From: Liolophura sinensis
Taxonomy: Eukaryota > Mollusca > Polyplacophora > Chitonida > Chitonidae
Direction: 5' to 3'
DNA length: 64,000 bases
Assembly (NCBI RefSeq): GCF_032854445.1
Contig: NC_088305.1
Span: 25,444,628-25,508,627, forward strand
The translations under genes and the position numbers were made by a program. Numbering within the stretch: the stretch's first letter is position 1; each line of letters starts with the position of its first letter. Below the pieces are notes generated by a model. The model made no database searches. It saw only the letters and a list, made by a program, of their open reading frames with translations, and was not told where the DNA came from. This document shows positions 34,001 to 49,000 of this stretch, in pieces.

Positions 34001-37000
34001 CAGTTGCCATGGTAACGTTTAAAGAATGAAGCGGTAGAGGCTGCAGTCCAATGTAGCAGAACAAGTGTTGCAGAGTTGCTGAACAGGACAGGCTGGTTGT
34101 GCGTGTTCGCAGTTGTATGTTATGTATCTACTCCCATAACTGAATGGTACAGGCCAGGGTGCACTGGTGGCAGACAGGGAAAACAAACCTGTCTGGCTGT
34201 AAAACCTTTGATGTGTCGCATTATTCATGGATGACATGTACTGTAATTTTAGGATGTACAGTACAGTATACAATACATTATTGTATGTATACTGTGTACA
34301 TTTGGATTCATAATACATGTACATGTATGTATACATGTGGATTCATAATACATGTACATGTATGTATACATGTACATTCATAATACCTGTGCCTGTATAT
34401 ATATGGGTTCATAATATGTATACATGTACACGTATGTTCTGTATACATGTGGATTCATAATACGTGCACACGTACATGTGGATATATGTACATATCAGGG
34501 TATATATTCGTTTCTAGAAATAGGGAAATTATATTCTGGAGAATATGTACAGGTCCTAAAGAAAAATTGCACATTTCATTTCTTTTTAAAGGTTTTCTTT
34601 AGGTACATTAAGATTTATTTATTTATTTGATTGGTGATTTACGCCATACTCAAGAATATTAGATTTGATGCACCAGTTTGTATTGTAATGCCATACCAAC
34701 CCCCCAACCAGAGAAAACTGTGTACTGTAATGGTATTGTCTTTGGGACAAAGTCGACAAACCACAGAAGATTACAGCCCTGACCAGAATATGTCTTGTCA
34801 GACATGACACTCGCGTACAAGCCAAAGTCAGATTTAGAGAAGGATTTCCAGATTTGTCACACAGACTGGTGTTCACCTGTCAGTTCTTCCACATGGAAGC
34901 AAATACACGCTTGAAAAGGACGTTGAGGAGGTGGATTTTATTTTCTTATTACGTGAACTGCATCACCTTTGTTTTATGTTATAAACATACAGTACGTATT
35001 AAACAAATGTGGAATTAAAGCATGTGTGGACATACATGTAAATCTTACATTAACTGTGCATGTGCAGTAGGCTGCACTGTTACACTTTAACACACAGAAA
35101 TGATTTTTGTGGAGCAAAATTCTGAATTTTAGTAATTTATAAGCTTTATTTTGGTAGTAGACCCTGGCTCAGTTGTGTGATGGGTCACACTCTGTGCAGA
35201 TTGAAACCTTGACTAATGATGTCAAACATTCAAATCTAGTTAATTCAGGTTTTGTTAATACATTTGAGGAGTTTTGTTGGATTCCTGAATGATGAAGAAG
35301 GATATAACTTGTTCATTATGCTCTGATTGTTTTTGTCCACTCATAAACAGGCAGAAACCAGAGAATCCACATGTATACATACATGTACACGTATTATGAA
35401 TCCACATGTATACATACATGTACACGTATTATGAATCCACATGTATACATACATGTACACATATTATGAATCCACATGTATACATACATGTACACATTTT
35501 ATGAATCCAAATGTACACTGTATACATACATGTAATATGCATTGTATACCGTACTGTACATCCTAAAATTACAGTACATGTCATCCATGAACAATGCGAC
35601 ACATCAAAGGTTTTACAGCCAGACAGGCTTGTTTTCCCTGTCTGCCACCAGTGCATACCAGAGAAACAGTCATAAGTGTAGCAGAAAAATCCAAATAAAT
35701 AATCAAGACAAACAAAATAAGTAAATAAACATGTTAATTTTGCCAGAGTTTTAGTGTTCTCGACCATCAGGAGAGACCTTTAGTTAGTTCAAACTTGTGA
35801 CTTCAAACTAGAATTAATAGGTAAACTAATTGTCATTGTAGTTTCTAATGTCACAATTAATGCTTATAACCCATCCAGATCATAATATGTCTAAAATGTT
35901 ACGTTTGGTTGACAAGCTCCATTAAAGCTGTGGAGGTCTGAAGTCTTTTTCCAATGTCTAAACACTTTGGTGATAATGTGTGCACGATTCAGTGAAACTG
36001 TTGGGGCGGTGTTCTCAAACCTCACGGCAATGCCATCTGTCATACATTTGCCATGCACCCCTACTTAGGAATTCTTCACATTGTCTTTATACCTCTTCGT
36101 CATTGGGAGGTAGAAAAGTCAAGGTGTGTCTCCACATCAACCATGCTGTTTTGCCCAGCAGGGCAGTATAACCTCTTAATAAAGCTTGAATACACATGTG
36201 TTACTAAGAATTTGGAGTGACAAAAGTGTGAGCCATTTTCTACAGATCTGCATGAGCATGTGTTGAGATTGTATCTGTGCAGGAAGAAGGAAGCCTGATG
36301 GAAATATGTTTTTATCTGACCTTTGCACCAGTACATGTATGCTTCCTGTCAAGAATATTATCAGATGTTGCTTTCATTTAGATGCACATACTTATGTAGT
36401 AAAGGTAGAATTTAAGACATTCATACGTAATGAAAGCATGTGGACTTAAATGTTACGTTCAGTTATATTTATATTCATTTATGCTGTCACACTCATAAGA
36501 CGCATAACATAGAAGATGGTGACATTTTTATGTAATTTAGGCCAAAGGAAAATAACAAATATTTGAGACAAACACAAAATTTATGTGTGAAATGTATTCT
36601 GGTCAGGACAGTATTCGTCTGTGGTTTGTTCACTGATAAACCGGTTTCCCTTTAATAGTAATAAACACCTTTCAGCTCCATTAGTTGGTTGCCTGTTACG
36701 GGTTTTCAAAGTGTTTGAGTATCCTTACATATTTTCATTAATCACCAGGGCTGGGCTGTCCAAAGCTGGTTGAAGACTTAATACCAGATTAAACTATAAG
36801 CCAAGTCTTCTATTTTGTAATTAGCCTAAAAAATTGTGTAACACTATATTATATATGAACTAAAGTTATACTTTGACTTTGGAGATGTGCATTGGCTGCA
36901 GTCTTTGGCCAAAAATTTAGATATAAAATACATGTATGACTTAATACCAGTATTGGCAAACGCACTTTCCAAGAAGTGGGTTATTTTATAGCTAAATTAA

Positions 37001-40000
37001 TCTACAGTGCGGGTTTGATATTGATATGGTAATGAACTCTACTGATGAAAGAATCAGTTAATAGCAACCATCTAATATCGGGAGTAGTGTAATGACCCAG
37101 GATCCTCTAACCAATGCGGTGGCTGTAAGTTCAACTCATGCTGGCTTCCTCTCCGGCCGTATGTGGGAAGGTCTGCCAGCAACCTGCAGATGGTTGTGGG
37201 TTTCCGCTGGGTTGTGGAACGAAGTGTAATTTTGAGTGGTTGTGAATGGAGTATTGTCCTGTATACATGTACATACATGTTTTGTACGTCCTCCTATTAC
37301 ATGTAGACGTGTAAGCTGCTATTTATTTAGGAGTTACTGGGAAGATGCACGTGCAGCGTGTTTTTTAAATGTAATAAACCGGGTACATGTAGTGTTAGAT
37401 ACCTGGGTCACTTTCATAAAGCAGCATACGGCATTTTTTTTTATCCTACATTTGTCATAGGATATTTTGTACATAGCTGTTCACGTACCATTGTCTTATA
37501 TACAGGGTATCGTACAAGTACTACATCTTTGTGAAAGTGACCCAGGAGCCTCTCACCAATGCGGTCGCTGTGAGTTCAAGTCCAGTTCATGATGGCTTCC
37601 TCCGGCCGTAAGTGGGAAGGTCTGCCAGCAACCTGCAGATGGTCGTGGGTTTCCCCCGGGCTGTGCCCGGTTTCCACCCACCATAATGCTGGCCGCCGTC
37701 GTATAAGTGAAATATTCTTGAGAACGGCGTAAAACACCAATCAAATGAATAAATAAATCTTTGTGAAAGTGACCCATGGCTACTTGTGAATCAGGAAAGT
37801 ATTACTGGCCCCAGGATCATGAAGAAATCTTAGATTTAAGTCTAAATTTCAAATCACTTTAAAATTGTTATTTCTGACGTAACAAGGGCAAAATTGTGCT
37901 TGACAGCATAAATTCAGGGTAAGTTATTGTATAACAAATTTCAGCTAAAGTTACTGAAAGGAAGATACCATATTTAAGGATTGAAATATTGACTTAAGTC
38001 TAAGATCGCTTTGTGGTCCTGGGACTTGGAGTTTACAGAAGACAGTAAAGCTGTAAAACATGAGGTACATGGACATCTTAAATTAAAGAATATACCACAA
38101 TCCTACGTACATGTACATGTACCTTTGGGGGGCCTCCATGGCCAAGGGGTTAGCAACCAGTGCGGTGAAATGACCCACTAGCCTCTCACCTACATGTACA
38201 TGTATGCGGTCAAGTTCAGCTCATGCTGCCTTCCTCTCCGGCCATACTCTCCTCTCCGGGTGGGGAAGATCTGACAGCAACCTGCGGATCATCATGGGTT
38301 TCCTCCTGGGCCCTGCACAGTTTCCTCCCACCATAATACTGGCAGCTGTTGTATAAGTGAAATAATTTTGAGTATGGCGTAAAACACCAATGAAAGAAAT
38401 AAATATATGAGTTTGGCGGCATGGACTGCCCTGCCACAAGAAGACGCAATATATGTATGTACACACACTAACTGACTCCTCGTCGTTATGTGACTGGAAG
38501 TATGTTTAGGATGATGTTAAACCCCAGGTTTACATGCATACAGTTTTACATTTGTAGAGTTGTAATAAAGGTTATATCATTAGAGAGTTTACAGCAGACA
38601 TACATGTGTACAGTTGTAATAAAGATGATGTCATTGAGGAGTTTACAGCAGACATACACGTGTAGAGTTGTAATAAAGGTGATATCATTGGGGAGTTTAC
38701 AGCAGACATACACCTGTAGAGTTGGTAATAAAGGAGACATCATTAGGGAGTTTACAGCAGACGTACACTTGTAAAGCTGTAATAAAGCAGCCATCATTAG
38801 GGAGTTTACAGCAGACGTACAGTATAGAGCTGTAATAAACCAGCCATCATTAGGGAGTTTACAGCAGACGTACATGTGTATAGTTGTAATAAAGCAGGCA
38901 TCATTAGGGAATTTACAGCAGACGTACATGTGTAGAGTTGTAATAAACCAGCCATACTTGTGTAGAGTTGTAATAAACCAGCCAACATTAGGGAGTTTAC
39001 AGCAGGCGTACATGTACATGTGTAGAGTTGTAATAAATGAGGTCAGACATTCAGTGAGCCAGGGAATATCATAGCTGTGGAGTAATGGATAGCAGGAATG
39101 TAGTCAGTCTCTGTTAGTGCTCCAGTCATGCTGTTAGACAGGATGGAGATCTGTGAAACCAAGGCTGGTTGTTTTTTACAGGTGCTATTCTGAGCACTGA
39201 AATAACTGAAGATCTATTCATGTGTCCTTACACATACTTGTAAGGTCTGTGTTTCCTACCTGTTTCCTATCTTGAATACTGTGTTGATTTTACAAATGCC
39301 TTGAGTGTCGTTTTTTCCAGATCTTGAATAGGAAACTGAATAGGATGCAGTTAGAATGTGTAGGCAAGATCAGGCTAACCATAAAGCTGAACTCTTAGTA
39401 AACAAAAAATTAGAAATGTGGTGTCTGTCGGGCCTGGATGTGTGGAGAAAATAGCCTCACAAAGCTTTAACCCACTTGTAGGAAGAATCCCCTGTCATCC
39501 AACCAGTGATGATTCTGTAAAGTTAAAACTTCACGATACCAGGACAGAGCCATTTCTAGAGCAAAATTTTTTATTGGGAAAAACATCATATTTTTGTTTA
39601 ATTTACTAGTTAGTTTTAATACAGTCTGATCTTTACAGTGTAGTTTGGGTGGCTATTAAACAGTTTAGAAGACAAACTGTTTCTGGGAATGGAAATGGCT
39701 CCAGATATGGCCCTGCAGGTACTACTAGATGGTGGTAGCATTCCGTGACTAACACTCAGTCTGCATGATTCATTCCCAGTTGTGGAACTAAACTATCTCC
39801 AGAACTATCATCTGAAAACCAACGGCTAATGAATGACGAAGTTTTTGTTTTACAAGCTAACAAGTAAAAACATCTCAATTTATTTCTTCCAGTTTCGGAA
39901 TGGGACCTGTAATTTCTTTTGGGTTACAATTCCGAACTCCTCCGTAATGACAAGAGCTAGACGAGGCCAATTGTGGCCATTTGCCAGGGTAATAATAGAG

Positions 40001-43000
40001 ACAGAGTAACCCCGGGATCAATGATAGGGCTAGCCTACTACAGAGTAATGGATTCTCAGATTAGCTCTTGGGATTCTCCATGACGTCTGTGATGGATTGA
40101 CCAGGGTTGGGTCATGTAACTCTATCCCTGGGTGGTTTTATAATCTAAGATAATCTGTTATTCTTAGAACTCCAGAAATACCGCTGCATGTTAATTCTGA
40201 CAGTTTGGTTCACGTGCATGTACAATGTAGCGTAGTGGTACATGTATTTTCATACAGATTCTGATTCTGTATGCGTTTGCACAGGTTCATATTCACATAC
40301 ATGTATTGTTTTGGTTTTAATGCAGATTCAGACATTACATACTTGTTGAGCAGATTCAAATTTGCATGTACTATAGCATAGATTTAGAATTACAGTTTAA
40401 TACAAATTCAGACCTTGTACATGTATGCCGTAGCACAGAATAAAATATACAAGTACTGCAGTATAGATTTATAATTATACCATAATACAGACTCAGTAAC
40501 AAGCTAAGAAACCATTATTTACGAGGGAGTGGGGATTGGCACCCCAGTAGGCTCTCACCAATATGACCTTCGTGAGTTCAAGTCAGCCTCATGCTGGCTT
40601 CCTAACCAGCCGTAAGTGTGAAGGTCTGCAGCAACCTGCGGATGATTGTGACCCCAGTTTCCTGGTTTCTTGAGTACGGCGTAAAGCACCAATCAAATAA
40701 ATAAATGTTTATTAGGACCTGTGTTAAAATGTCCATTGTATTGTTGGTGCCATTGCGTACATCAGCAGACACATTATTATACATGTAGTGTTTCCCGTAT
40801 ATACGATGTACTCCTTGTGTGTACTGTTCAGATGTGTACATACTGTCATTCTTCAGCCTTTTCAGCCTGTTTACAACCTGATTATTCAAGCATACAGTAC
40901 ATGGAATAGCATTCTTTATAGACTGATAAAATTAGACTTCTTGTAAAACCCTGAAATTGGCCAAACCAGCCTTTTCAGATGTTTACAACCTGATTATTCA
41001 AGCATACAGTACATGGAATAGTATTCTTTATAGACTGATAAAATTAGACTTCTTGTGAAACCCTGAAATTGGCCAGACCAGCCTTTTCAGATGTTTACAA
41101 CCTGATTATTCAAGCATATAGTACATGGAATAGTATTCTTTATAGACTGATAAAATTAGACTTCTTGTGAGCCCTGAAATTGGCCAAACCAGCCTTTTCA
41201 GATGTTTACAACCTGATTATTCAAGCATATAGTACATGGAATAGTATTCTTTATAGACTGATAAATTAGACTTCTTGTGAAGCCCTGAAATTGGCCAGAC
41301 CAGCCTTTTCAGATGTTTACAACCTGATTATTCAAGCATACAGTACATGGAATAGCATTCTTTATAGACTGATAAAATTAGACTTCTTGTGAAACCCTGA
41401 AATTGGCCAAACCAGCCTTTTCAGATGTTTACAACCTGATTATTCAAGCATACAGTACATGGAATAGTATTCTTTATAGACTGATAAAATTAGACTTCTT
41501 GTGAAGCCCTGAAATTGGCCAGACCAGCCTTTTCAGATGTTTACAACCTGATTATTCAAGCATACAGTACATGGAATAGTATTCTTTATCGACTGATAAA
41601 ATTAGACTTCTTGTGAAGCCCTGAAATTGGCCAGACCAGCCTTTTCAGATGTTTACAACCTGATTATTCAAGCATATAGTACATGGAATAGTATTCTTTA
41701 TAGACTGATAAAATTAGACTTCTTGTGAAGCCCTGAAATTGGCCAGACCAGCCTTTTCAGATGTTTACAACCTGATTATTCAAGCATACAGTACATGGAA
41801 TAGCATTCTTTATAGACTGATAAAATTAGACTTTTTGTGAAACCCTGAAATTGGCCAAACCAGCCTTTTCAGATGTTTACAACCTGATTATTCAAGCATA
41901 CAGTACATGGAATAGTATTCTTTATAGACTGATAAAATTAGACTTCTTGTGAAGCCCTGAAATTGGCCCAAACAGCCTTTTCAGATGTTTACAACCTGAT
42001 TATTCAAGCATACAGTACATGGAATAGTATTCTTTATAGACTGATAAAATTAGACTTCTTGTGAAGCCCTGAAATTGGCCAAACCAGCCTGTTTACAACC
42101 TGATTATTCAAGCATACAGTACATGGAATAGTATTCTTTATAGACTGATAAAATTGTGAAGCCCTGAAATTGGCCAAACCAGCCTGTTTACAACCTGATT
42201 ATTCAAGCATACAGTACATGCATGGAATATGAAGGCATTATTCTTTATAGACTGATAAAATTAGACTTCTTGTGAAGCCCTGAAATTGGCCAGCCAGCCT
42301 TTTTCAGATGTTTACAACCTGATTATTTAAGCGTACTGTACATGGAATATGAAGGCATTATTGTTTATAGACTGATAAAATTAGACTTCTTGTGAAGCCC
42401 TAAAATTGGCCAGACCAGCCTTTTCAGATGTTTTACAACCTGATTATTTAAGCGTACTGTACATGGAATATGAAGGCATTATTCTTTATAAACTGATAAA
42501 ATTAGACTTCTTGTGAAGCCCTGAAATTGGCCAGACCAGCCTTTTCAGATGTTTACAACCTGATTATTTAAGCGTACTGTACATGGAATATGAAGGCAGT
42601 ATTCTTTATAGACTGATAAAATTAGACTTTTTGTGAAACCCTGAAATTGGCCAACCAGCCTTTTCAGATGTTTACAACCTGATTATTTAAGCGTACTGTA
42701 CATGGAATATGAAGGCATTATTCTTTATAGACTGATAAAATTAGACTTCTTGTGAAGCCCTGAAATTGGCCAGACCAGCCTTTTCAGATGTTTACAACCT
42801 GATTATTTAAGCGTACTGTACATGGAATATGAAGGCATTATTCTTTATAGACTGATAAAATTAGACTTTTTGTGAAACCCTTGAAATTGGCCAAACCAGC
42901 CTTTTCAGATGTTTACAACCTGATTATTTAAGCGTACTGTACATGGAATATGAAGGCATTATTGTTTATAGACTGATAAAATTAGACTTCTTGTGAAGCC

Positions 43001-46000
43001 TGAAATTGGCCAGACCAGCCTTTTCAGATGTTTACAACCTGATTATTTAAGCGTACTGTACATGGAATATGAAGGCATTATTGTTTATAGACTGATAAAA
43101 TTAGACTTCTTGTGAAGCCCTGAAATTGGCCAGACCAGCCTTTTCAGATGTTTACAACCTGATTATTTAAGCGTACTGTACATGGAATATGAAGGCATTA
43201 TTCTTTATAGACTGATAAAATTAGACTTTTTGTGAAACCCTGAAATTGGCCAGACCAGCCTTTTCAGATGTTTACAACCTGATTATTTAAGCGTACTGTA
43301 CATGGAATATGAAGACATTATTCTTATAGACTGATAAAATTAGACTTTTTGTGAAACCCTAAAATTGGCCAGACCAGCCTTTTCAGATGTTTACAACCTG
43401 ATTATTTAAGCGTACTGTACATGGAATATGAAGACATTATTCTTTATAAACTGATAAAATTAGACTTCTTGTGAAGCCCTAAAATTGGCCAGACCAGCCT
43501 TTTCAGATGTTTACAACCTGATTATTTAAGCGTACTGTTACATGGAATATGAAGACATTATTCTTTATAAACTGATAAAATTAGACTTCTTGTGAAGCCC
43601 TAAAATTGGCCAAACCAGCCTTTTCAGATGTTTACAACCTGATTATTTAAGCGTACTGTACATGGAATATGAAGGCAGTATTCTTTATAGACTGATAAAA
43701 TTAGACTTTTTGTGAAACCCTGAAATTGGCCAAACCAGCCTTTTCAGATGTTTACAACCTGATTATTTAAGCGTACTGTACATGGATTATGAAGGCATTA
43801 TTCTTTATAGACTGATAAAATTAGACTTCTTGTGAAGCCCTGAAATTGGCCAGACCAGCCTTTTCAGATGTTTACAACCTGATTATTTAAGCGTACTGTA
43901 CATGGAATATGAAGGCATTATTCTTTATAGACTGATAAAATTAGACTTTTTGTGAAACCCTGAAATTGGCCAAACCAGCTTTTTCAGATGTTTACAACCT
44001 GATTATTTAAGCGTACTGTACATGGAATATGAAGGCATTATTCTTTATAGACTGATAAAATTAGACTTCTTGTGAAACCCTGAAATTGGCCAAACCAGCC
44101 TTTTCAGATGTTTACAACCTGATTATTTAAGCGTACTGTACATGGAATATGAAGGCATTATTCTTTATAGACTGATAAAATTAGACTTCTTGTGAAACCC
44201 TGAAATTGGTCAAACCAGCCTTTTCAGATGTTTACAACCTGATTATTTAAGCGTACTGTACATGGAATATGAAGGCATTATTCTTTATAGACTGATAAAA
44301 TTAGACTTCTTGTGAAGCCCTGAAATTGGCCAGACCAGCCTTTTCAGATGTTTACAACCTGATTATTTAAGCGTACTGTACATGGAATATGAAGGCATTA
44401 TTCTTTATAGACTGATAAAATTAGACTTTTTGTGAAACCCTGAAATTGGCCAAACCAGCCTTTTCAGATGTTTACAACCTGATTATTTAAGCGTACTGTA
44501 CATGGAATATGAAGGCATTATTCTTTATAAACTGATAAAATTAGACTTCTTGTGAAGCCCTGAAATTGGCCAGACCAGCCTTTTCAGATGTTTACAACCT
44601 GATTATTCAAGCATACAGTACATGCACATGTAGTGTGAGGGCATTATTCTGTATACACTGATAAAATTAAACTTTTCGTGAAGCCCTGAAATTGGCCAAC
44701 CCAACTAATGTAATTTTGCCTCTGATGTCAAATTAAAAATGTGCCAAATTTTAAGTGAAAATTGCTCTTTCATACGCCAAAAGCTTAGGGATGAGGGTTC
44801 ACGTATCTGTGCTGGTAGGTTAACATGTACCCTAATACCCTAATGTGCATTTTTAGTTTGAATTTGGAGACAAAACTACATTGGTTGGATTGGCCAATAT
44901 CTGGACTTCACAAAAAGTATAATTGTATCCATCTGCACAGACTAATGCCTTCAGAATATGCTGGAATAAACACCTTGCAAACATGCGAAAAGGTTGAAGA
45001 ATTACAGTAGATTGGCATGATCATGTAGGCGTAGGTCAGGTTCCTGCAGAAAACCCGGCCTTTGTCAGGAATAAAAGTCTTCATGCATTAAGTAACAGTG
45101 CATTGTGCTAATTTGTGTTTACGTAGGGTGGGTATTACTAGAGGGTCTCGTTAGAAATTTAAAAAAACACTGTGTGGCGAGGAAGAGGAGGGGGTGGCAG
45201 GAGTGGAGAGTTTGATGGTAAAGACAGGATATTGTCATCATGGCCCAGTTGTAAAGTGTATTACTATTTAGATGTGACATTAACCGCTGACCCCCCCCCC
45301 CCCCCCCCCCCAGATTCCATTGACGAGGACCGTGTGTAGGATGGTACATCACCATTCTGAATGAATGAAGCTGAGATAAATCTATGAGCCACTATATTTC
45401 GTATGAACCATTCTGAAGTTTTAGTATTTACCCTAATGAAAGGGAATGAATAAATAAAAAAAACATTTTGTTCACCTTTAAAACTTTAGATTACAGAGGA
45501 AGTTGCCCAGTCACAGTGCAAAGATACAAACGTAACTTTGGGTAAAAACTGCTACAAAAACAGATGGTCTACAGGGATGTGAATGCACATGTATTCCTAG
45601 TTTATTAGTTATTAATTGATTATTCCAAAAATTGGATTTACTACATGTATTTCTTAACACATGTTTGACTGTAGGTGCAGATGGCTCCCAAGAAAGAGCG
45701 TTGTATTTTAGGGAAATAATGGTTATAAGATATTTCTTTTGGTTTCGAAATGTAATTTTTTTCAGTTGGATATCATCATCCAAACAAACCCCACAATGCT
45801 TTACATGTACTTGAGCTATAATCTGGAAGGAATTTTTAAAATCCGGCAACATCATTACATATAACTTAGTAAGGTCAAATACCATACATGTATGTATTTT
45901 CCGATAAAGCTAAGTTTATTGTAAGTCACCCCCTACTTTCACCATCGATGTTCTCAGTTTCATTATCAGTTGACACTCTTCCTGAAAGTATATTTTACCA

Positions 46001-49000
46001 CCCTTAACTACAAGTACTTCTCCTATCCCATGCACCAATCATCATCTTAGTTTCATTATCAGTATGCACTTTCCCTTTCCTTACAAAGTATCACACACAG
46101 CTCAGCTATAGCGCCCACACTTGTCTGACTCTACCATACATGTGTACATTGACTCTGGATGTGTTTATTCTGATTTACCCAATGTTTATGGTAGATAGGG
46201 AGGTGTTGTCTGTTGAGTAGTGTTCTGTGGTTATACATCAGTAGATAGGCCATAGCCTTATCCAGGGATACCCCACAGCTGATGAAGGGGCCAGCCCTTC
46301 CCTGGGACAGAAATATTCTAATTTATTTCACTGAGAGGCCTCACTCACAGCTTCATGTATGAAGGGTGAATGTACATGTAGCATTGTATGATGTATCCCA
46401 GATGTTACACGTACAGTCTTCAATGTTTTCACATGTTTGCGAGGTGTTTATTCAAGCAACTTATAAGGGCATTATTTTGTGTAGACTGATAAAATTATAC
46501 ATTTTGTGACGCTCTGAAACTGGCCAATCCGACCAATGTGGTTTTGTCTTTAAAACCAAAGTAAAAACATGCATAAATTGCACTGAAATTTGCTGTTTCA
46601 TACTGTGCGAAAAGTTTGAGTAATTAGAGTACATGTTACACAACCCTAACCAAGTTTTTTAGAAGGGTGTTGCCCCTGCTCCTAAAATGTGCATCCTGTC
46701 CCCTTTTTGGTCAGACACAATGTTATTTGTTTGAGAATTGTACATATGTATTCTGCCCCCCCACTCCCCCCCGTAGGTACAAATTTGAGTATTTATACCA
46801 GAAAAACACATACATGTAGTTGTTTTTTTTGCCCAAATTTTCAGTTTTTAACTGAATTGTACGTGAATACTGGGGTCTAAAATTGATGTGCATGACTCCT
46901 TGAAATGAAAATACAGTACTTACTGCTTGAGGTTTTTCATCTGTTCGGACAGCTGAGACCTTGACATCCACAAAGATCAGTGAAATAGCACATGTGAATA
47001 GGATTGCATGTACTTGTAAATTAACCGTAGAGGAATTTACTAATAATGCTACCTACAGTTTATATGTAAATATGGTTTATGTGAAAGAAGTACATATGCT
47101 TTTCATACAGTCATGGAAAAGTCTTCCAGAAACTTTCAGATATTTGTGAGTTTCCCCACCCCCCGGGGCTCTGCCCAGTTTCTTCCCCCCATAATGAGGC
47201 TGCTGTTGTACATGTATAAGTGATATATTTCTGAGTATGGCATGAAACACCATCAGACAGTTATATATAAATTTCATGCATTCAACTGATGCATGCATGC
47301 ATAAGTGCTGCTGCATCTGACAAAAATCTGCTTTTGCTTAAGTCGTGGTCATATGACTGAAAAATTGTTAAGTACGATGTTAAACCCGAAGCTCTCACTC
47401 ACTAACTCTTTTACTTAAATTCTTTTTTTAGGATGTTTGATGTAGAGTTACTAACTTTAGGTGCCAAGTGGAAGTACATGTCAGCATGTCATTTTCTGAT
47501 TGGCTGGCTGATAACATTTATAGCAGCCAATTAAGTGAAGGGCATCTATTTTCTGCGATGGGTTTGTGCTTTGTAGTGTACTTGTACATCAGTACGTGTA
47601 TATGCACTACATTTACGTGCTGGTAATTACTATTAGCTTTTTGTCAGGGGCAGTTATATATCTATGTTGTAAAAGTAGTACACAACAGTTACCTGTAATT
47701 AATGACGAATGAATTTGGGAAAATGGAAAATGTCAAGGACCGGCACAGAAAGATATTAAAAGGAGTTGCCATACCGAATTTCTAAATTACATGTAACCAT
47801 GTACTTCATTGTTTAAATGAAATGATTTTAAATACCTCTAGATTATGGGAAGTTCCACAGTTACATGTACAAGTACTCAACATGTAGCCAGTAGCCTGTT
47901 GGTATTTGGAACATCTGTGGAATGTGGTAAATGACCTGAAGTTTCACATGTGAGTTACTGTTATTCACTTTCATTTGATCCGAGTTGGCTGCAAGATGAC
48001 AGAAGAGAGTGATTAGCCCCACAACCTCCCCTCCCTCACCCCACCCCTTTGCTTCATTTCCCTGCATGTCACTCAGTAGCTGTGGTTGCTAATCCTCTCT
48101 ACATGAGATCAAGCCACTGACAGTGAGGTGTGCAGGTTTCACGACTAGTAGGCCTACATGTACATCTCTAAATATACCCATGAATGAAATCAAAGAAAGT
48201 AGTAAGACAGGTAATGTCTTTCAGAGCATTGTCTGAAAGCATTGAATGTACATGCACAATGTACACTGTAGACAAACCGATTATTTGGGTTAGGCCTATG
48301 TAGAAGTGACCTCGTTCTGTTATCTGGTGAGTGCTTGTATATGTGTAAAGGCACTGGTCGTCATGATTAAGCTCGACAGAGTTTTTTACCTTATTCCCAT
48401 TTATCACAAAATAACAAAAATAAAATAGTCAACCTGTTGCGAAGTGTATTTTCGAAAATGATTATGATCAAAACTGAGAAAATCCTGAACTGTTGGTGGT
48501 AGGAGCATAGACTCAACTGCTCAGTGAAGCGTGAGCTTGTTTATTTCATTCTTGAACTCTCAGTATAATCCCCTGACCACACCTGATGCTGCTCTCCCCC
48601 AGCACTCAGTAAACAACCACAACCAGTGCAATGAATCCTGGGATACGCTTTCCAGAGTCCCAGGGCAAAACTTTAGGTCATTTACCATACTCAAAGAATA
48701 TTCCAAGTGAAGTTGTTGCCAGTGGTCACCATGACAATGTAGAGTTATGGTTAAATATGTACCACAAAAAATGTCATACAAGGGATGGTCTGACAGCAAT
48801 CTGCTGATGGTTGTGGTTGTCTCCCTGGCACTACTCGATTTCCTCCTGCCAAAGTGCTGGGCACTGTTGTAAAAGTGAAATGTTCTCGAGTACAGTGGTA
48901 AAACACATAATAAATAACATTGACCAAAGCCTTCTAAGATTCCAGCATTCCTCCTCAAACTTCACACATCTGCTGGGGTCGGGTGGAGGGAGGGAATTTT

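Noticed and set aside
38490-39019. Open frames on both strands with CCKLPND and VVIKVISLGSLQQTY repeats
   Set aside because: Products of a 54-bp noncoding minisatellite.
47077-47316. 79-codon - strand frame
   Set aside because: It covers a decayed SINE and is a shadow of it.
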